Notes under the pieces: model-generated
Databases searched by the model: none
Seen by the model: only the letters and a program-made list of their open reading frames with translations
What the model was told of the DNA's origin: nothing
Shown: piece by piece, positions 1 through 5,288 of the stretch
Layout of the letters: each line of letters opens with the position of its first letter
Position numbering within the stretch: the stretch's first letter is position 1
Made by a program: the position numbers and the translations under genes
Assembly (NCBI GenBank): GCA_026995985.1
Contig: JALWNF010000085.1
Span: 1 to 5,323, forward strand
DNA length: 5,323 nucleotides
Direction: 5' to 3'
Origin: Campylobacteraceae bacterium
Lineage (GTDB): Bacteria > Campylobacterota > Campylobacteria > Campylobacterales > Sulfurovaceae

Positions 1-85
1 TATGCTAAGAGGTCAAATAGTAGATGGACAAACACCTACTAGTGTTCCCATTTTATACTATTTGCACATCCTATCATCTGAATAA
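1..85 (+). other. Possible 3' end of a gene cut by the window edge
   Basis: Two plus-strand frames are open from the left edge. One closes with TAG at 40-42, sharing the tetranucleotide CTAG with the stop of the minus-strand membrane gene (39-41), which is a common tail-to-tail arrangement. The other runs to TAA at 83-85, uses A/T-ending codons typical of this genome and contains an ATG at 2-4, but would overlap the minus-strand gene by 47 bases. Either run is short enough to occur by chance in AT-rich DNA, and neither peptide was recognised. Sequence left of the window would settle which, if any, is real. Confidence 0.2.
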
Positions 86-329
86 AAGCTAAAATAAGGA
101 AAAAACCAATAACTAAAAAATAGGCTAGACCAACTCTATTTTGAGTAAAAAGCAAATGACTTTTATGCAAAATTAAAGGGTAAGAGATAAATATTAAAGC
201 TGAAGTTATATACCCTTGTGCTAAATTTATACTATAATTTGCAGTAGTAAAAGCAGTAAACCCCAAAAGAGTTAAACTACAAGTAGCTAAAACAATGTAA
301 AAAAATATGGTTTTAAAATCTGTTTTCAT
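39..329 (-). CDS. Small three-helix membrane protein of unknown function (96 aa)
   Basis: The protein was not recognised and no function is assigned. The translation has a short basic N-terminus (MKTDFKT) and three hydrophobic segments at about residues 8-29, 38-55 and 66-87, ending in a short polar tail (SIKWEH). This fits a small integral inner-membrane protein without a cleavable signal peptide. Codons are A/T-ending like those of the neighbours, which supports a real gene. ATG at 329 is the only reasonable start: the upstream frame has no alternative start codon before a stop (TGA). No Shine-Dalgarno is visible ahead of it; instead a TATAAT lies six bases upstream, raising the possibility of a leaderless mRNA. 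It is transcribed divergently from rpmB, so it probably forms its own unit. The stop codon (TAG, 41-39) falls in the loop of a small inverted repeat. Confidence 0.6.
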   Translation of the reverse strand: MKTDFKTIFFYIVLATCSLTLLGFTAFTTANYSINLAQGYITSALIFISYPLILHKSHLLFTQNRVGLAYFLVIGFFLILAFIQMIGCANSIKWEH

Positions 330-335
330 GAATTT

Positions 336-341
336 ATTATA
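336..341 (-). promoter_or_regulatory. Candidate -10 box for the 96-aa membrane protein gene
   Basis: Read on the minus strand, the hexamer is a perfect TATAAT (341 to 336). It lies six bases before the ATG at 329, so a normal start-site distance would put transcription initiation at or next to the A of the start codon. No -35 match is evident. Perfect hexamers are expected by chance in such AT-rich DNA, so this is a candidate only. Confidence 0.3.
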
Positions 342-401
342 ACTTATTAAACTAAATCATCTACTTAACTAAAAAACAACAACTTTTAAGATTCATTTCC
401 C

Positions 402-407
402 TATAAT
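402..407 (+). promoter_or_regulatory. Candidate -10 box for rpmB
   Basis: A perfect TATAAT follows a T-rich stretch (384-400) without a clear -35 hexamer, the layout known for sigma-70 promoters in Campylobacterota. It would start a transcript near 413-415 with a leader of about 60 bases. The leader would contain the inverted repeat at 435-449 and the Shine-Dalgarno AAAGG at 463-467. Confidence 0.5.
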
Positions 408-434
408 TGCAAAACTTTTTTATGAGCCTTATTA

Positions 435-449
435 TTTATGCTTCATAAA
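435..449 (+). repeat. Inverted repeat in the rpmB leader
   Basis: TTTATG (435-440) and CATAAA (444-449) form a perfect 6-bp palindrome around a 3-base centre (CTT). It lies between the candidate -10 box and the Shine-Dalgarno of rpmB. It could be an operator or a small leader hairpin, but at this length and base composition it may also be chance. Confidence 0.35.
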
Positions 450-474
450 CACTATTAACTACAAAGGTATTATT

Positions 475-681
475 ATGGCAAGAAGATGTGACATAACAGG
501 AAAAGGTCCATTAGTTGGGTACAATGTATCTCACGCAAACAACAAAACAAAGAAGAGGCAACTTCCTAACTTAAGAAGTATTAAGATTACATTGGAAGAT
601 GGAACAACAAAGAGAATTAAAGTAGCTGCTTCTACTCTTAGAACAATGAGAAAGAGAGCTGCACAAGCAACAGAGGCGTAA
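475..681 (+). CDS. rpmB: 50S ribosomal protein L28 (bL28)
   Basis: bL28 is a small rRNA-binding protein of the large ribosomal subunit. The 68-residue product carries the family signature almost throughout: [12 protein letters not shown] at the N-terminus, the [12 protein letters not shown] basic segment at about residues 17-28, then PNLR and the C-terminal [12 protein letters not shown]. Only one cysteine (C5) is present, so this is the zinc-independent form lacking the paired CxxC motifs of zinc-binding L28 paralogues. The length is at the upper end for the short bacterial form, because of a tail rich in Ala and Gln after RKR. ATG at 475 is supported by AAAGG at 463-467, seven bases upstream. 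It stands alone between a divergent membrane gene and argJ, has its own candidate -10 box, and is followed by a hairpin at 698-717. Confidence 0.97.
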   Translation: MARRCDITGKGPLVGYNVSHANNKTKKRQLPNLRSIKITLEDGTTKRIKVAASTLRTMRKRAAQATEA

Positions 682-697
682 TTGACTCCTCTTACTC

Positions 698-717
698 TTA
701 ACCCTAAAATGGGTTAA
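698..717 (+). terminator. Hairpin downstream of rpmB, possible weak terminator
   Basis: TTAACCC (698-704) pairs perfectly with GGGTTAA (711-717) around a 6-base loop, starting 17 bases after the rpmB stop codon. There is no immediate T-run; the nearest T-rich stretch (ACTTATTTT) comes about 20 bases later. It may be a weak terminator or a 3'-end stabilising hairpin, and some read-through into argJ is possible. Confidence 0.45.
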
Positions 718-781
718 ATCTACTTCTGACTTCCACTTATTTTAACTACTAAAATCTTAATCAAATAAAAAATCTAATTTA

Positions 782-787
782 TATAAA
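782..787 (+). promoter_or_regulatory. Weak candidate -10 box for argJ
   Basis: TATAAA lies within an AT-rich tract about 27 bases before the argJ ATG. There is no clear -35. The tract offers several similar hexamers, so the exact position is uncertain; the main argument is that a hairpin separates rpmB from argJ and argJ would need its own promoter if that hairpin terminates. Confidence 0.25.
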
Positions 788-813
788 AAAGTAAAAACTA
801 TAGGAGATAAAAG

Positions 814-2001
814 ATGTTTAATCTATTTTCACTAAAAGGTGGACTTGGTAATGTAGAGGGATTCTACTGCGATGGTGTCAATGTTGGCATGAAATCAGGC
901 GAAGATGGCGATGTAGCTTTTATTCGTTCAGTTGTACCTTGTGATGTAACAGCACGTTTTACATCAAATAAATTTCAAGCAGCACCCATTAAGCACTACC
1001 AAAAATATCCTAAAGACTTTAAAACCGACTTTATTTTGATGAATGCAAAAAATGCCAATGCTATGACAGGAGAGCAAGGGGTTAGAGATATTGAGAGTAT
1101 CTTTAATGAACTTAAAAAACACCATAAAGCTCAAAACCCTATTATGTCCTCTACAGGAGTTATTGGCTACCGTCTAAACCAAAAGAAGATATGCTCTGCT
1201 TTTGAGAAGTTTGACTTTAATGCTAAAAATTCAGACAAGACAGCACGAGCCATTATGACTACAGACTCATTTAAAAAAGAGTTAGCCTTTAGAGTTGAGC
1301 TAGATGACGGAGGCTCATTTACCATTGGAGCTATCTGTAAAGGTGCAGGTATGATAAACCCTGCCATGGCAACCATGCTATGCTTTATAACTACCGATGC
1401 TAAGATTCCAAAAGCAGATATGGAGGAGCTACTAAGTGAGGCAGTAAATGGTTCTTTTAACAGAATCTCTGTTGATGGTGATACCTCTACTAACGACACA
1501 GTCATACTTTTGGCAAATGGTCTCTCACAAGCTTACAACAAAGAGGCATTTAGAGAGGCATTAAATAAGATTACATTTGAACTTGCTATGATGATTTTAA
1601 AAGATGGTGAGGGAGCTAATAAATTAGTAGCATTTGAAGTAAATGGAGCTGTCTCTGATGAAGAGGCAAGAAAAGCCTCCATTGCTCTTTCAAACTCACT
1701 TCTTGTAAAGACTGCTCTCTTTGGAGAGGACCCAAATTGGGGAAGAATTGCTTCAACTATTGGGGCTTCTGGAGTGGAGTGTGATGATACTAAACTAACT
1801 ATTCACTACGATAACCTACTTATCTACTCCAATGAACAGAGAGAGTTAGATAAAGAGAGAGAAGAGAAAGCCTATAAGATTATGAAAAATGACTCATTTA
1901 AGGTTACCTGTAATCTAGGCTTAGGAGATGGCTCTTACACCTCTTATGGTTGTGACCTCTCTTATGACTATGTTAAGATAAATGCAGAGTATAGAACCTA
2001 A
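814..2001 (+). CDS. argJ: Glutamate N-acetyltransferase / amino-acid acetyltransferase (ArgJ)
   Basis: ArgJ transfers the acetyl group from N-acetylornithine to glutamate, regenerating N-acetylglutamate and releasing ornithine in the cyclic arginine pathway; some members also use acetyl-CoA. The 395 residues match the usual family length and show its motifs in order: MNAKNANAMTG (76-86), the oxyanion-hole SSTGVIG (112-118), MTTDS (148-152), the substrate Lys in CKGAGM (175-180), and the self-cleavage site MAT-ML with the conserved nucleophile Thr187. Then follow DGDTSTNDT (221-229), DGEGANK (264-270), GEDPNWGR (304-311) and the typical C-terminus NAEYRT. The precursor is expected to split before Thr187 into alpha and beta chains that form the active enzyme. 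Position 269 is Asn where many homologues have Thr (DGEGATK), a mild substitution. ATG at 814 has TAGGAG at 801-806, seven bases upstream. No other arginine gene is present. Whether it is mono- or bifunctional cannot be read from sequence. Confidence 0.97.
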   Translation: MFNLFSLKGGLGNVEGFYCDGVNVGMKSGEDGDVAFIRSVVPCDVTARFTSNKFQAAPIKHYQKYPKDFKTDFILMNAKNANAMTGEQGVRDIESIFNELKKHHKAQNPIMSSTGVIGYRLNQKKICSAFEKFDFNAKNSDKTARAIMTTDSFKKELAFRVELDDGGSFTIGAICKGAGMINPAMATMLCFITTDAKIPKADMEELLSEAVNGSFNRISVDGDTSTNDTVILLANGLSQAYNKEAFREALNKITFELAMMILKDGEGANKLVAFEVNGAVSDEEARKASIALSNSLLVKTALFGEDPNWGRIASTIGASGVECDDTKLTIHYDNLLIYSNEQRELDKEREEKAYKIMKNDSFKVTCNLGLGDGSYTSYGCDLSYDYVKINAEYRT

Positions 2002-2014
2002 ATTTGGGGTTCTA
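1992..2014 (+). repeat. Inverted repeat spanning the argJ stop codon
   Basis: TAGAACC (1992-1998) pairs perfectly with GGTTCTA (2008-2014); the 9-base loop begins with the argJ stop codon TAA (1999-2001). No T-run follows directly. It may cooperate with the next hairpin at 2022-2041 in protecting or ending the argJ mRNA. Confidence 0.45.
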
Positions 2015-2021
2015 CATAAAT

Positions 2022-2041
2022 AACTCTTCTTAAAAAGAGTT
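2022..2041 (+). terminator. Possible terminator hairpin after argJ
   Basis: AACTCTT (2022-2028) pairs perfectly with AAGAGTT (2035-2041) around a 6-base loop, 20 bases after the argJ stop codon. It is followed by a loosely T-rich tract (2049-2067) rather than a strict T-run, so efficiency is uncertain. A separate -10 box before the next gene supports a transcription boundary here. Confidence 0.45.
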
Positions 2042-2115
2042 TAAAAGCTTATTATTTTCTTAAATTTAGTAAATAATTTTAAAATATATACTTTTTTTAA
2101 CTATTCTTTACATTT

Positions 2116-2162
2116 TATATCCTATAATAGACATATTAAAAAATAATTAAATATAGGATATA
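2116..2162 (+). repeat. 11-nt inverted repeat over promoter and Shine-Dalgarno
   Basis: TATATCCTATA (2116-2126) is the exact reverse complement of TATAGGATATA (2152-2162), with 25 bases between the arms. The left arm overlaps the candidate -10 box (2123-2128) and the right arm contains the AGGA Shine-Dalgarno (2155-2158) of the downstream membrane gene. A transcript starting at this promoter would lack the left arm; a read-through transcript from argJ would contain both and could pair them. Confidence 0.6.
2123..2128 (+). promoter_or_regulatory. Candidate -10 box for the 138-aa membrane protein gene
   Basis: A perfect TATAAT is preceded by T-rich patches, including a run of seven T at 2092-2098, with no properly spaced -35. 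This resembles Campylobacterota sigma-70 promoters. The transcript would start near 2134-2136 with a leader of about 30 bases. Confidence 0.5.
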
Positions 2163-2165
2163 GTT

Positions 2166-2582
2166 TTGTCACTCCATTTCTTAAAATCTTTACTGATTGC
2201 AACTATTCTTACATTAACAGTTGTTCCTATTTTTCTACTAATTGCTTCAGTAGATACAAAATGGATAGTAATGGCAACTTTAATTTGGAGTATTGGTACT
2301 CTTTTACTATTTTATCCATCTATCCGATATATATACCCTCACCTTATTAGTAAAATTGGTGTTTACCTTTTAAGTGCTATACTTATTATTATCTCTTCAT
2401 GGTTTAATATTATAGTTATTCAACTACTATTACCTTATGATTATATCCACTATGCACTCTTTAATGCCACACTTTCTAACATAACGCTTATAGGAGCTAT
2501 CTATCTAACTTTTAATATAGCTATTTTAAATCTTGTACTACTATCAAATATTGAATTTTATGAAGAGGAGCGTCTTTTTTAA
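2166..2582 (+). CDS. Four-helix membrane protein of unknown function (138 aa)
   Basis: The product was not recognised, and no catalytic or binding motif is visible. Four strongly hydrophobic segments lie at about residues 7-27, 32-52, 64-88 and 104-127, separated by short polar loops (SVDTK, YIYPHLISK, PYDYIHY). A short acidic tail (EFYEEERLF) follows. This indicates a small polytopic inner-membrane protein. The start is TTG at 2166, chosen because TAGGA at 2154-2158 sits seven bases upstream and no ATG or GTG precedes it in a better position. A perfect TATAAT lies about 40 bases upstream, so it probably has its own promoter and is not simply part of the argJ transcript. It converges with accA. 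The stop codon TAA (2580-2582) lies in the loop of an 8-bp inverted repeat. Codon use matches the neighbours, with no sign of recent transfer. Confidence 0.65.
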   Translation: MSLHFLKSLLIATILTLTVVPIFLLIASVDTKWIVMATLIWSIGTLLLFYPSIRYIYPHLISKIGVYLLSAILIIISSWFNIIVIQLLLPYDYIHYALFNATLSNITLIGAIYLTFNIAILNLVLLSNIEFYEEERLF

Positions 2583-2596
2583 TAAATAGCTCCTCT
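2564..2596 (+). repeat. Inverted repeat spanning the stop codon of the 138-aa gene
   Basis: AGAGGAGC (2564-2571) pairs perfectly with GCTCCTCT (2589-2596). The 17-base loop holds a T-run and the stop codon TAA (2580-2582). Because the T-run is in the loop and not after the stem, this is not a standard intrinsic terminator in either direction. Confidence 0.45.
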
Positions 2597-2641
2597 ATTA
2601 ACATAACATACGAGAATCACACTCTTATAAAAACAAGAATT

Positions 2642-2663
2642 TATATAGAAGAGTATCTATATA
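2642..2663. repeat. Inverted repeat in the convergent intergenic region
   Basis: TATATAGA (2642-2649) pairs perfectly with TCTATATA (2656-2663) around a 6-base loop. A competing pairing is possible between ACTCTT (2621-2626) and AAGAGT (2649-2654). The stem is almost all A-T, so stability is low. Function unknown. Confidence 0.35.
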
Positions 2664-2692
2664 GTGTAGAAAGTTGTGCCATGCCAATAGTA

Positions 2693-2721
2693 TAAACTCT
2701 AAAAGATACTTTTAGAGTTTA
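2693..2721. terminator. Perfect 13-bp hairpin between convergent genes, likely bidirectional terminator
   Basis: TAAACTCTAAAAG (2693-2705) and CTTTTAGAGTTTA (2709-2721) are perfectly complementary around a 3-base loop (ATA). It lies between the convergent 138-aa gene and accA, 26 bases beyond the accA stop, where a shared terminator is expected. It has no T-run after the stem on either strand, so it is an atypical intrinsic terminator. A second small repeat, CTAATT (2722-2727) with AATTAG (2734-2739), abuts it on the accA side. Confidence 0.6.
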
Positions 2722-2747
2722 CTAATTGACTATAATTAGAAGCTTTA

Positions 2748-3683
2748 CTATTCAGAAAAAGCACCAACAGAGGTTAAACGTTCATAACGTCTCTCTAACA
2801 TCTCTTCAATACTCAACTCTTTTAACTCTTTAATCTTATTTAAAAAGTACTCTTTAACAACCATAGCAGACTCCTGCTTTGTTCTATGTGCCCCAATAAG
2901 AGGCTCATCTAAAACATCATCAACCAATCCATGCTCTAGTAAATCTTCTGGTGTAATCTTTAAAGCTTTTGCTGCCTGTTCTACTTTTGCTGGGTCATTC
3001 CATAAAATTGCTGCACACCCCTCCGGTGAGATAACAGAAAAAACAGAGTATCGCATCATAGCTAGTCTATCTGCAACCCCAATAGCTAAAGCACCACCTG
3101 AACCACCTTCTCCAATAACCACTGAGACCATTGGCACTTTTACACTTGCAAATTCAAAAAGATTTCTAGCAATAGCTTCACTCTGTCCACGCTCTTCTGC
3201 TCCAAGCCCTGGGTATGCACCTGGAGTATCTATAAGCATTAGTACAGGAATATTAAACTTCTCAGCAAGTTTAACAGCACGAAGTGCTTTTCTATAACCT
3301 TCTGGATTTGGCATACCAAAATTACGTTTGAGTTTATGTTTAGTTCCACGCCCCTTTTGTTCACCAATTACCATAGCTTTTTGACCATCTATATAGCCTA
3401 AGTAACATAATATTGCAGGGTCATCACGAAAAGCTCTATCTCCATGAATCTCATAAGCATCTGTCATCATATAACGAATATAATCTAGTGCATATGGTCT
3501 ATCAGGGTGACGTGCAAGTTGTAATTTCTGATAATCCGAAAGACTTTTCATAGTCTTTGCTACCTCTTTTTCTAGCTCTTTTTCATGAGCCTCTATAGCA
3601 TATTCATCATTTTTTGCACGAGCTCCATCAATATCTTCTTGAATCTGCTCAATTTTTTTCTCAAACTCTAAATAGGTTGCCAT
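2748..3683 (-). CDS. accA: Acetyl-CoA carboxylase carboxyltransferase subunit alpha (AccA)
   Basis: AccA pairs with AccD to form the cytoplasmic carboxyltransferase that moves the carboxyl group from biotin on AccB to acetyl-CoA, giving malonyl-CoA, the first committed step of fatty-acid synthesis. The 311 residues are close to the 319 of E. coli AccA. An N-terminal helical region (about 1-50) precedes [13 protein letters not shown] (57-69) and GDRAFRDD (81-88). The crotonase-fold core follows, with GEQKGRGT (107-114), [15 protein letters not shown] (121-135), [16 protein letters not shown] (152-167), the oxyanion-type glycine loop [12 protein letters not shown] (191-202) and [13 protein letters not shown] (216-228). 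The ATG at 3683 has AAGGAAG (3694 to 3688) upstream. That site overlaps the fabF stop codon TAA (3695-3693), and only nine bases separate the two genes, so translational coupling to fabF is likely. accB, accC and accD are not in the window. Confidence 0.98.
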   Translation of the reverse strand: MATYLEFEKKIEQIQEDIDGARAKNDEYAIEAHEKELEKEVAKTMKSLSDYQKLQLARHPDRPYALDYIRYMMTDAYEIHGDRAFRDDPAILCYLGYIDGQKAMVIGEQKGRGTKHKLKRNFGMPNPEGYRKALRAVKLAEKFNIPVLMLIDTPGAYPGLGAEERGQSEAIARNLFEFASVKVPMVSVVIGEGGSGGALAIGVADRLAMMRYSVFSVISPEGCAAILWNDPAKVEQAAKALKITPEDLLEHGLVDDVLDEPLIGAHRTKQESAMVVKEYFLNKIKELKELSIEEMLERRYERLTSVGAFSE

Positions 3684-3692
3684 GCAACTTCC

Positions 3693-4910
3693 TTATATTT
3701 TTTTGAATATTACTACTCCATTAGTCCCACCAAAACCAAAAGAGTTACTCATAACAGCATTAATTTTGGCATCTCTTGCACCATCAGTTACATAATCTAA
3801 GTCACACTCTTTATCTGGTGTTGTATAGTTAATAGTTGGAGGAAGCTTTCCATCTCTCATTGCCATTATTGATACAACTGCTTCAATAGCACCAGCAGCT
3901 CCTAAACAGTGACCAATTTGCCCCTTAATTGAACTTACAGGAGGACAATTCTCTGCTCCACCAAACAACTCTTTAATTGCTGCTGTCTCATTTTTATCAT
4001 TAGCAGGAGTAGAGGTACCATGAGCATTAATATAATCTATCTTAATATCTCCAGCCATTCTCATAGCTGCCTTCATAGCACGAAGAGGTCCATCTACTAC
4101 AGGAGTTGTAATATGGTTAGCATCTCCACTCTCACCAAAACCTACTACCTCAGCATATATTTTAGCTCCTCGTGCTTTAGCTAACTCATAATCTTCCAAT
4201 ACAAGAGCTGCTGCACCCTCACCCATTACAAATCCATTTCTATTGGCATCAAAAGGGCGAGAAGCCTCTTTAGGATTTTCATTATTTGTACTTAGTGCCT
4301 TCATCGAAGCAAAACCACCAATTCCAGCACCACAAATAGCAGACTCAGCACCAACTACTAACATTCTATCAGCACCATCAAGCATAATAGTCTTAGTAGC
4401 CTCGGCAATGGCATGAGTACCAGCAGCACAAGCTGTTACACATGCAAGATTTGGACCTTTTATCCCATGCTCTATAGAGATAAAACCTCCAAGCATATTT
4501 ACTAATGATGATGGAATAAAGAAAGGAGATATACGTCTAGGACCACGATTTTCACAGATAATAGAGTTTTTTTCAATATTTGGAAGACCACCAATTCCAG
4601 AAGCAGAGGCTATACCAAAACGCTCTTTGTCAATATCATCAGGTAGATTTGCATCAGCCATTGCCTCTTTAGTAGCTTTCATTCCAAGTTGAATAAATCT
4701 ATCTGCTTTTTTAACCTCTTTTGTGTCCATGACCTCACTTGGGTCAAAACCAACAATCTCACCAGCAATTCTTACAGAAAACTTAGAAGCATCAAAGAGT
4801 TCAATCTCTTTTATTCCACACTCACCATTTAAAATAGCAGAAAAAGAACTCTCTTTATCTTGCCCTACACTGTTTATCATTCCTAGACCAGTAACTACAA
4901 CTCTTTTCAA
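3693..4910 (-). CDS. fabF: Beta-ketoacyl-ACP synthase II (FabF)
   Basis: FabF condenses malonyl-ACP with a growing acyl-ACP, releasing CO2, and so elongates fatty acids in the cytoplasm. From the preferred start the protein has 405 residues, near the family norm. It begins LKRVVVTGLGMINSVG (first Leu read as Met) and shows the catalytic triad of the thiolase fold: nucleophile Cys161 in TACAAGTH, His297 in NAHGTSTP and His333 in KGQIGHCLGAAGA. The glycine-rich FGFGGTNG lies near the C-terminus. I chose the TTG at 4910 because AGGAG (4921 to 4917) sits six bases before it and the product then starts exactly where homologues usually do (MKRVVVTG). An in-frame TTG at 4946 would add 12 residues, but the added peptide is encoded by the ribosome-binding region itself. 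It lies 99 bases after acpP and 9 before accA. Whether it acts only as KAS II or also makes unsaturated chains cannot be told here. Confidence 0.97.
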   Translation of the reverse strand: MKRVVVTGLGMINSVGQDKESSFSAILNGECGIKEIELFDASKFSVRIAGEIVGFDPSEVMDTKEVKKADRFIQLGMKATKEAMADANLPDDIDKERFGIASASGIGGLPNIEKNSIICENRGPRRISPFFIPSSLVNMLGGFISIEHGIKGPNLACVTACAAGTHAIAEATKTIMLDGADRMLVVGAESAICGAGIGGFASMKALSTNNENPKEASRPFDANRNGFVMGEGAAALVLEDYELAKARGAKIYAEVVGFGESGDANHITTPVVDGPLRAMKAAMRMAGDIKIDYINAHGTSTPANDKNETAAIKELFGGAENCPPVSSIKGQIGHCLGAAGAIEAVVSIMAMRDGKLPPTINYTTPDKECDLDYVTDGARDAKINAVMSNSFGFGGTNGVVIFKKI

Positions 4911-4915
4911 CTCTG

Positions 4916-4921
4916 TCTCCT
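4916..4921 (-). promoter_or_regulatory. Shine-Dalgarno that decides the fabF start
   Basis: AGGAGA (4921 to 4916 on the minus strand) is a strong match to the anti-Shine-Dalgarno sequence. Counting from AGGAG (4921-4917), six bases separate it from the TTG at 4910. It lies inside the reading frame that would be used if translation began at the upstream TTG (4946), which argues against that longer start. Confidence 0.75.
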
Positions 4922-4987
4922 GTATACTTTTTAAAAAATATATCAAACTACATCTTTTATAGTTTCAAATATTATTTAAACCCAAAA

Positions 4988-5009
4988 GGGCAGATACTTT
5001 AGTCTGCCT
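4988..5009 (-). terminator. Hairpin between acpP and fabF, possible attenuator
   Basis: On the minus strand GGCAGA (5008 to 5003) pairs with TCTGCC (4994 to 4989) around an 8-base loop; flanking and inner G-U pairs can lengthen it. It begins one base after the acpP stop codon and is followed by CTTTTGGGTTTAAAT, a short and interrupted T-run. It could be a partial terminator that lets some transcripts continue into fabF-accA while most end after acpP, or a processing site. This is the most G+C-rich hairpin in the window. Confidence 0.5.
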
Positions 5010-5243
5010 CTATGCTTTAATATTTTCTATAAATTTAATTGCATCTGCAACGGTTGTAATTTTTTCAGCATCTTCATCTGGAATCTCAATATCAAACTTC
5101 TCTTCTAGTGCCATTACTAACTCTACTACATCTAAACTATCAGCCCCAAGATCTTCTACAAATTTTGACTCCTCTTTTACCTCATCAGCATTTACGCTTA
5201 GTTGTTCAACTACAACCTCTTTTACTTCATCAAATAGTGCCAT
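5010..5243 (-). CDS. acpP: Acyl carrier protein (AcpP)
   Basis: AcpP is the small acidic cytoplasmic protein that carries acyl intermediates of fatty-acid synthesis on a 4'-phosphopantetheine arm. The 77 residues match the usual length (E. coli 78 in the precursor). The attachment site is Ser36 in the invariant [11 protein letters not shown] motif, followed by the recognition-helix sequence [19 protein letters not shown]. The protein is very rich in Glu and Asp, as expected. ATG at 5243 has AGGAG (5254 to 5250) six bases upstream. It is the first gene of the acpP-fabF-accA operon and has a good extended -10 promoter just upstream. Its product is the direct substrate carrier for FabF, which explains the pairing. 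Confidence 0.98.
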   Translation of the reverse strand: MALFDEVKEVVVEQLSVNADEVKEESKFVEDLGADSLDVVELVMALEEKFDIEIPDEDAEKITTVADAIKFIENIKA

Positions 5244-5279
5244 GACACTCTCCTATATTATTTAATTTTTATCCTTGCA

Positions 5280-5288
5280 AGTATAGCA
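5280..5288 (-). promoter_or_regulatory. Extended -10 promoter for the acpP operon
   Basis: On the minus strand TGCTATACT (5288 to 5280) matches an extended -10 element (TG-n-TATAAT with one change). It follows a run of six T, the typical Campylobacterota sigma-70 layout without a clear -35. Initiation would fall near 5273, giving a leader of about 30 bases that carries the acpP Shine-Dalgarno. It is the best promoter candidate in the window. Confidence 0.6.

Noticed and set aside
33..35. GTG on the minus strand (35 to 33) as the start of a gene running off the left edge
   Set aside because: The frame is open for only eleven codons before the edge, with no convincing ribosome-binding site and no recognisable peptide.
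1167..1505. 112-codon open frame on the minus strand inside argJ
   Set aside because: It lies wholly antisense to the well-supported argJ and its translation is a low-complexity Ser/Ala/Ile-rich product with no recognised motif; it is a shadow of the real gene.
4911..4946. Longer fabF beginning at TTG 4946
   Set aside because: The added residues overlap the Shine-Dalgarno for TTG 4910 and precede the usual FabF N-terminus.
4956..4961. TATAAA on the minus strand as an internal promoter for fabF-accA
   Set aside because: The match is imperfect in a very AT-rich tract with no supporting elements; the operon is adequately explained by the extended -10 promoter before acpP.
4723..4962. 79-codon open frame on the plus strand over the fabF 5' end
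   Set aside because: Antisense to conserved fabF coding sequence, no family resemblance; a shadow frame.
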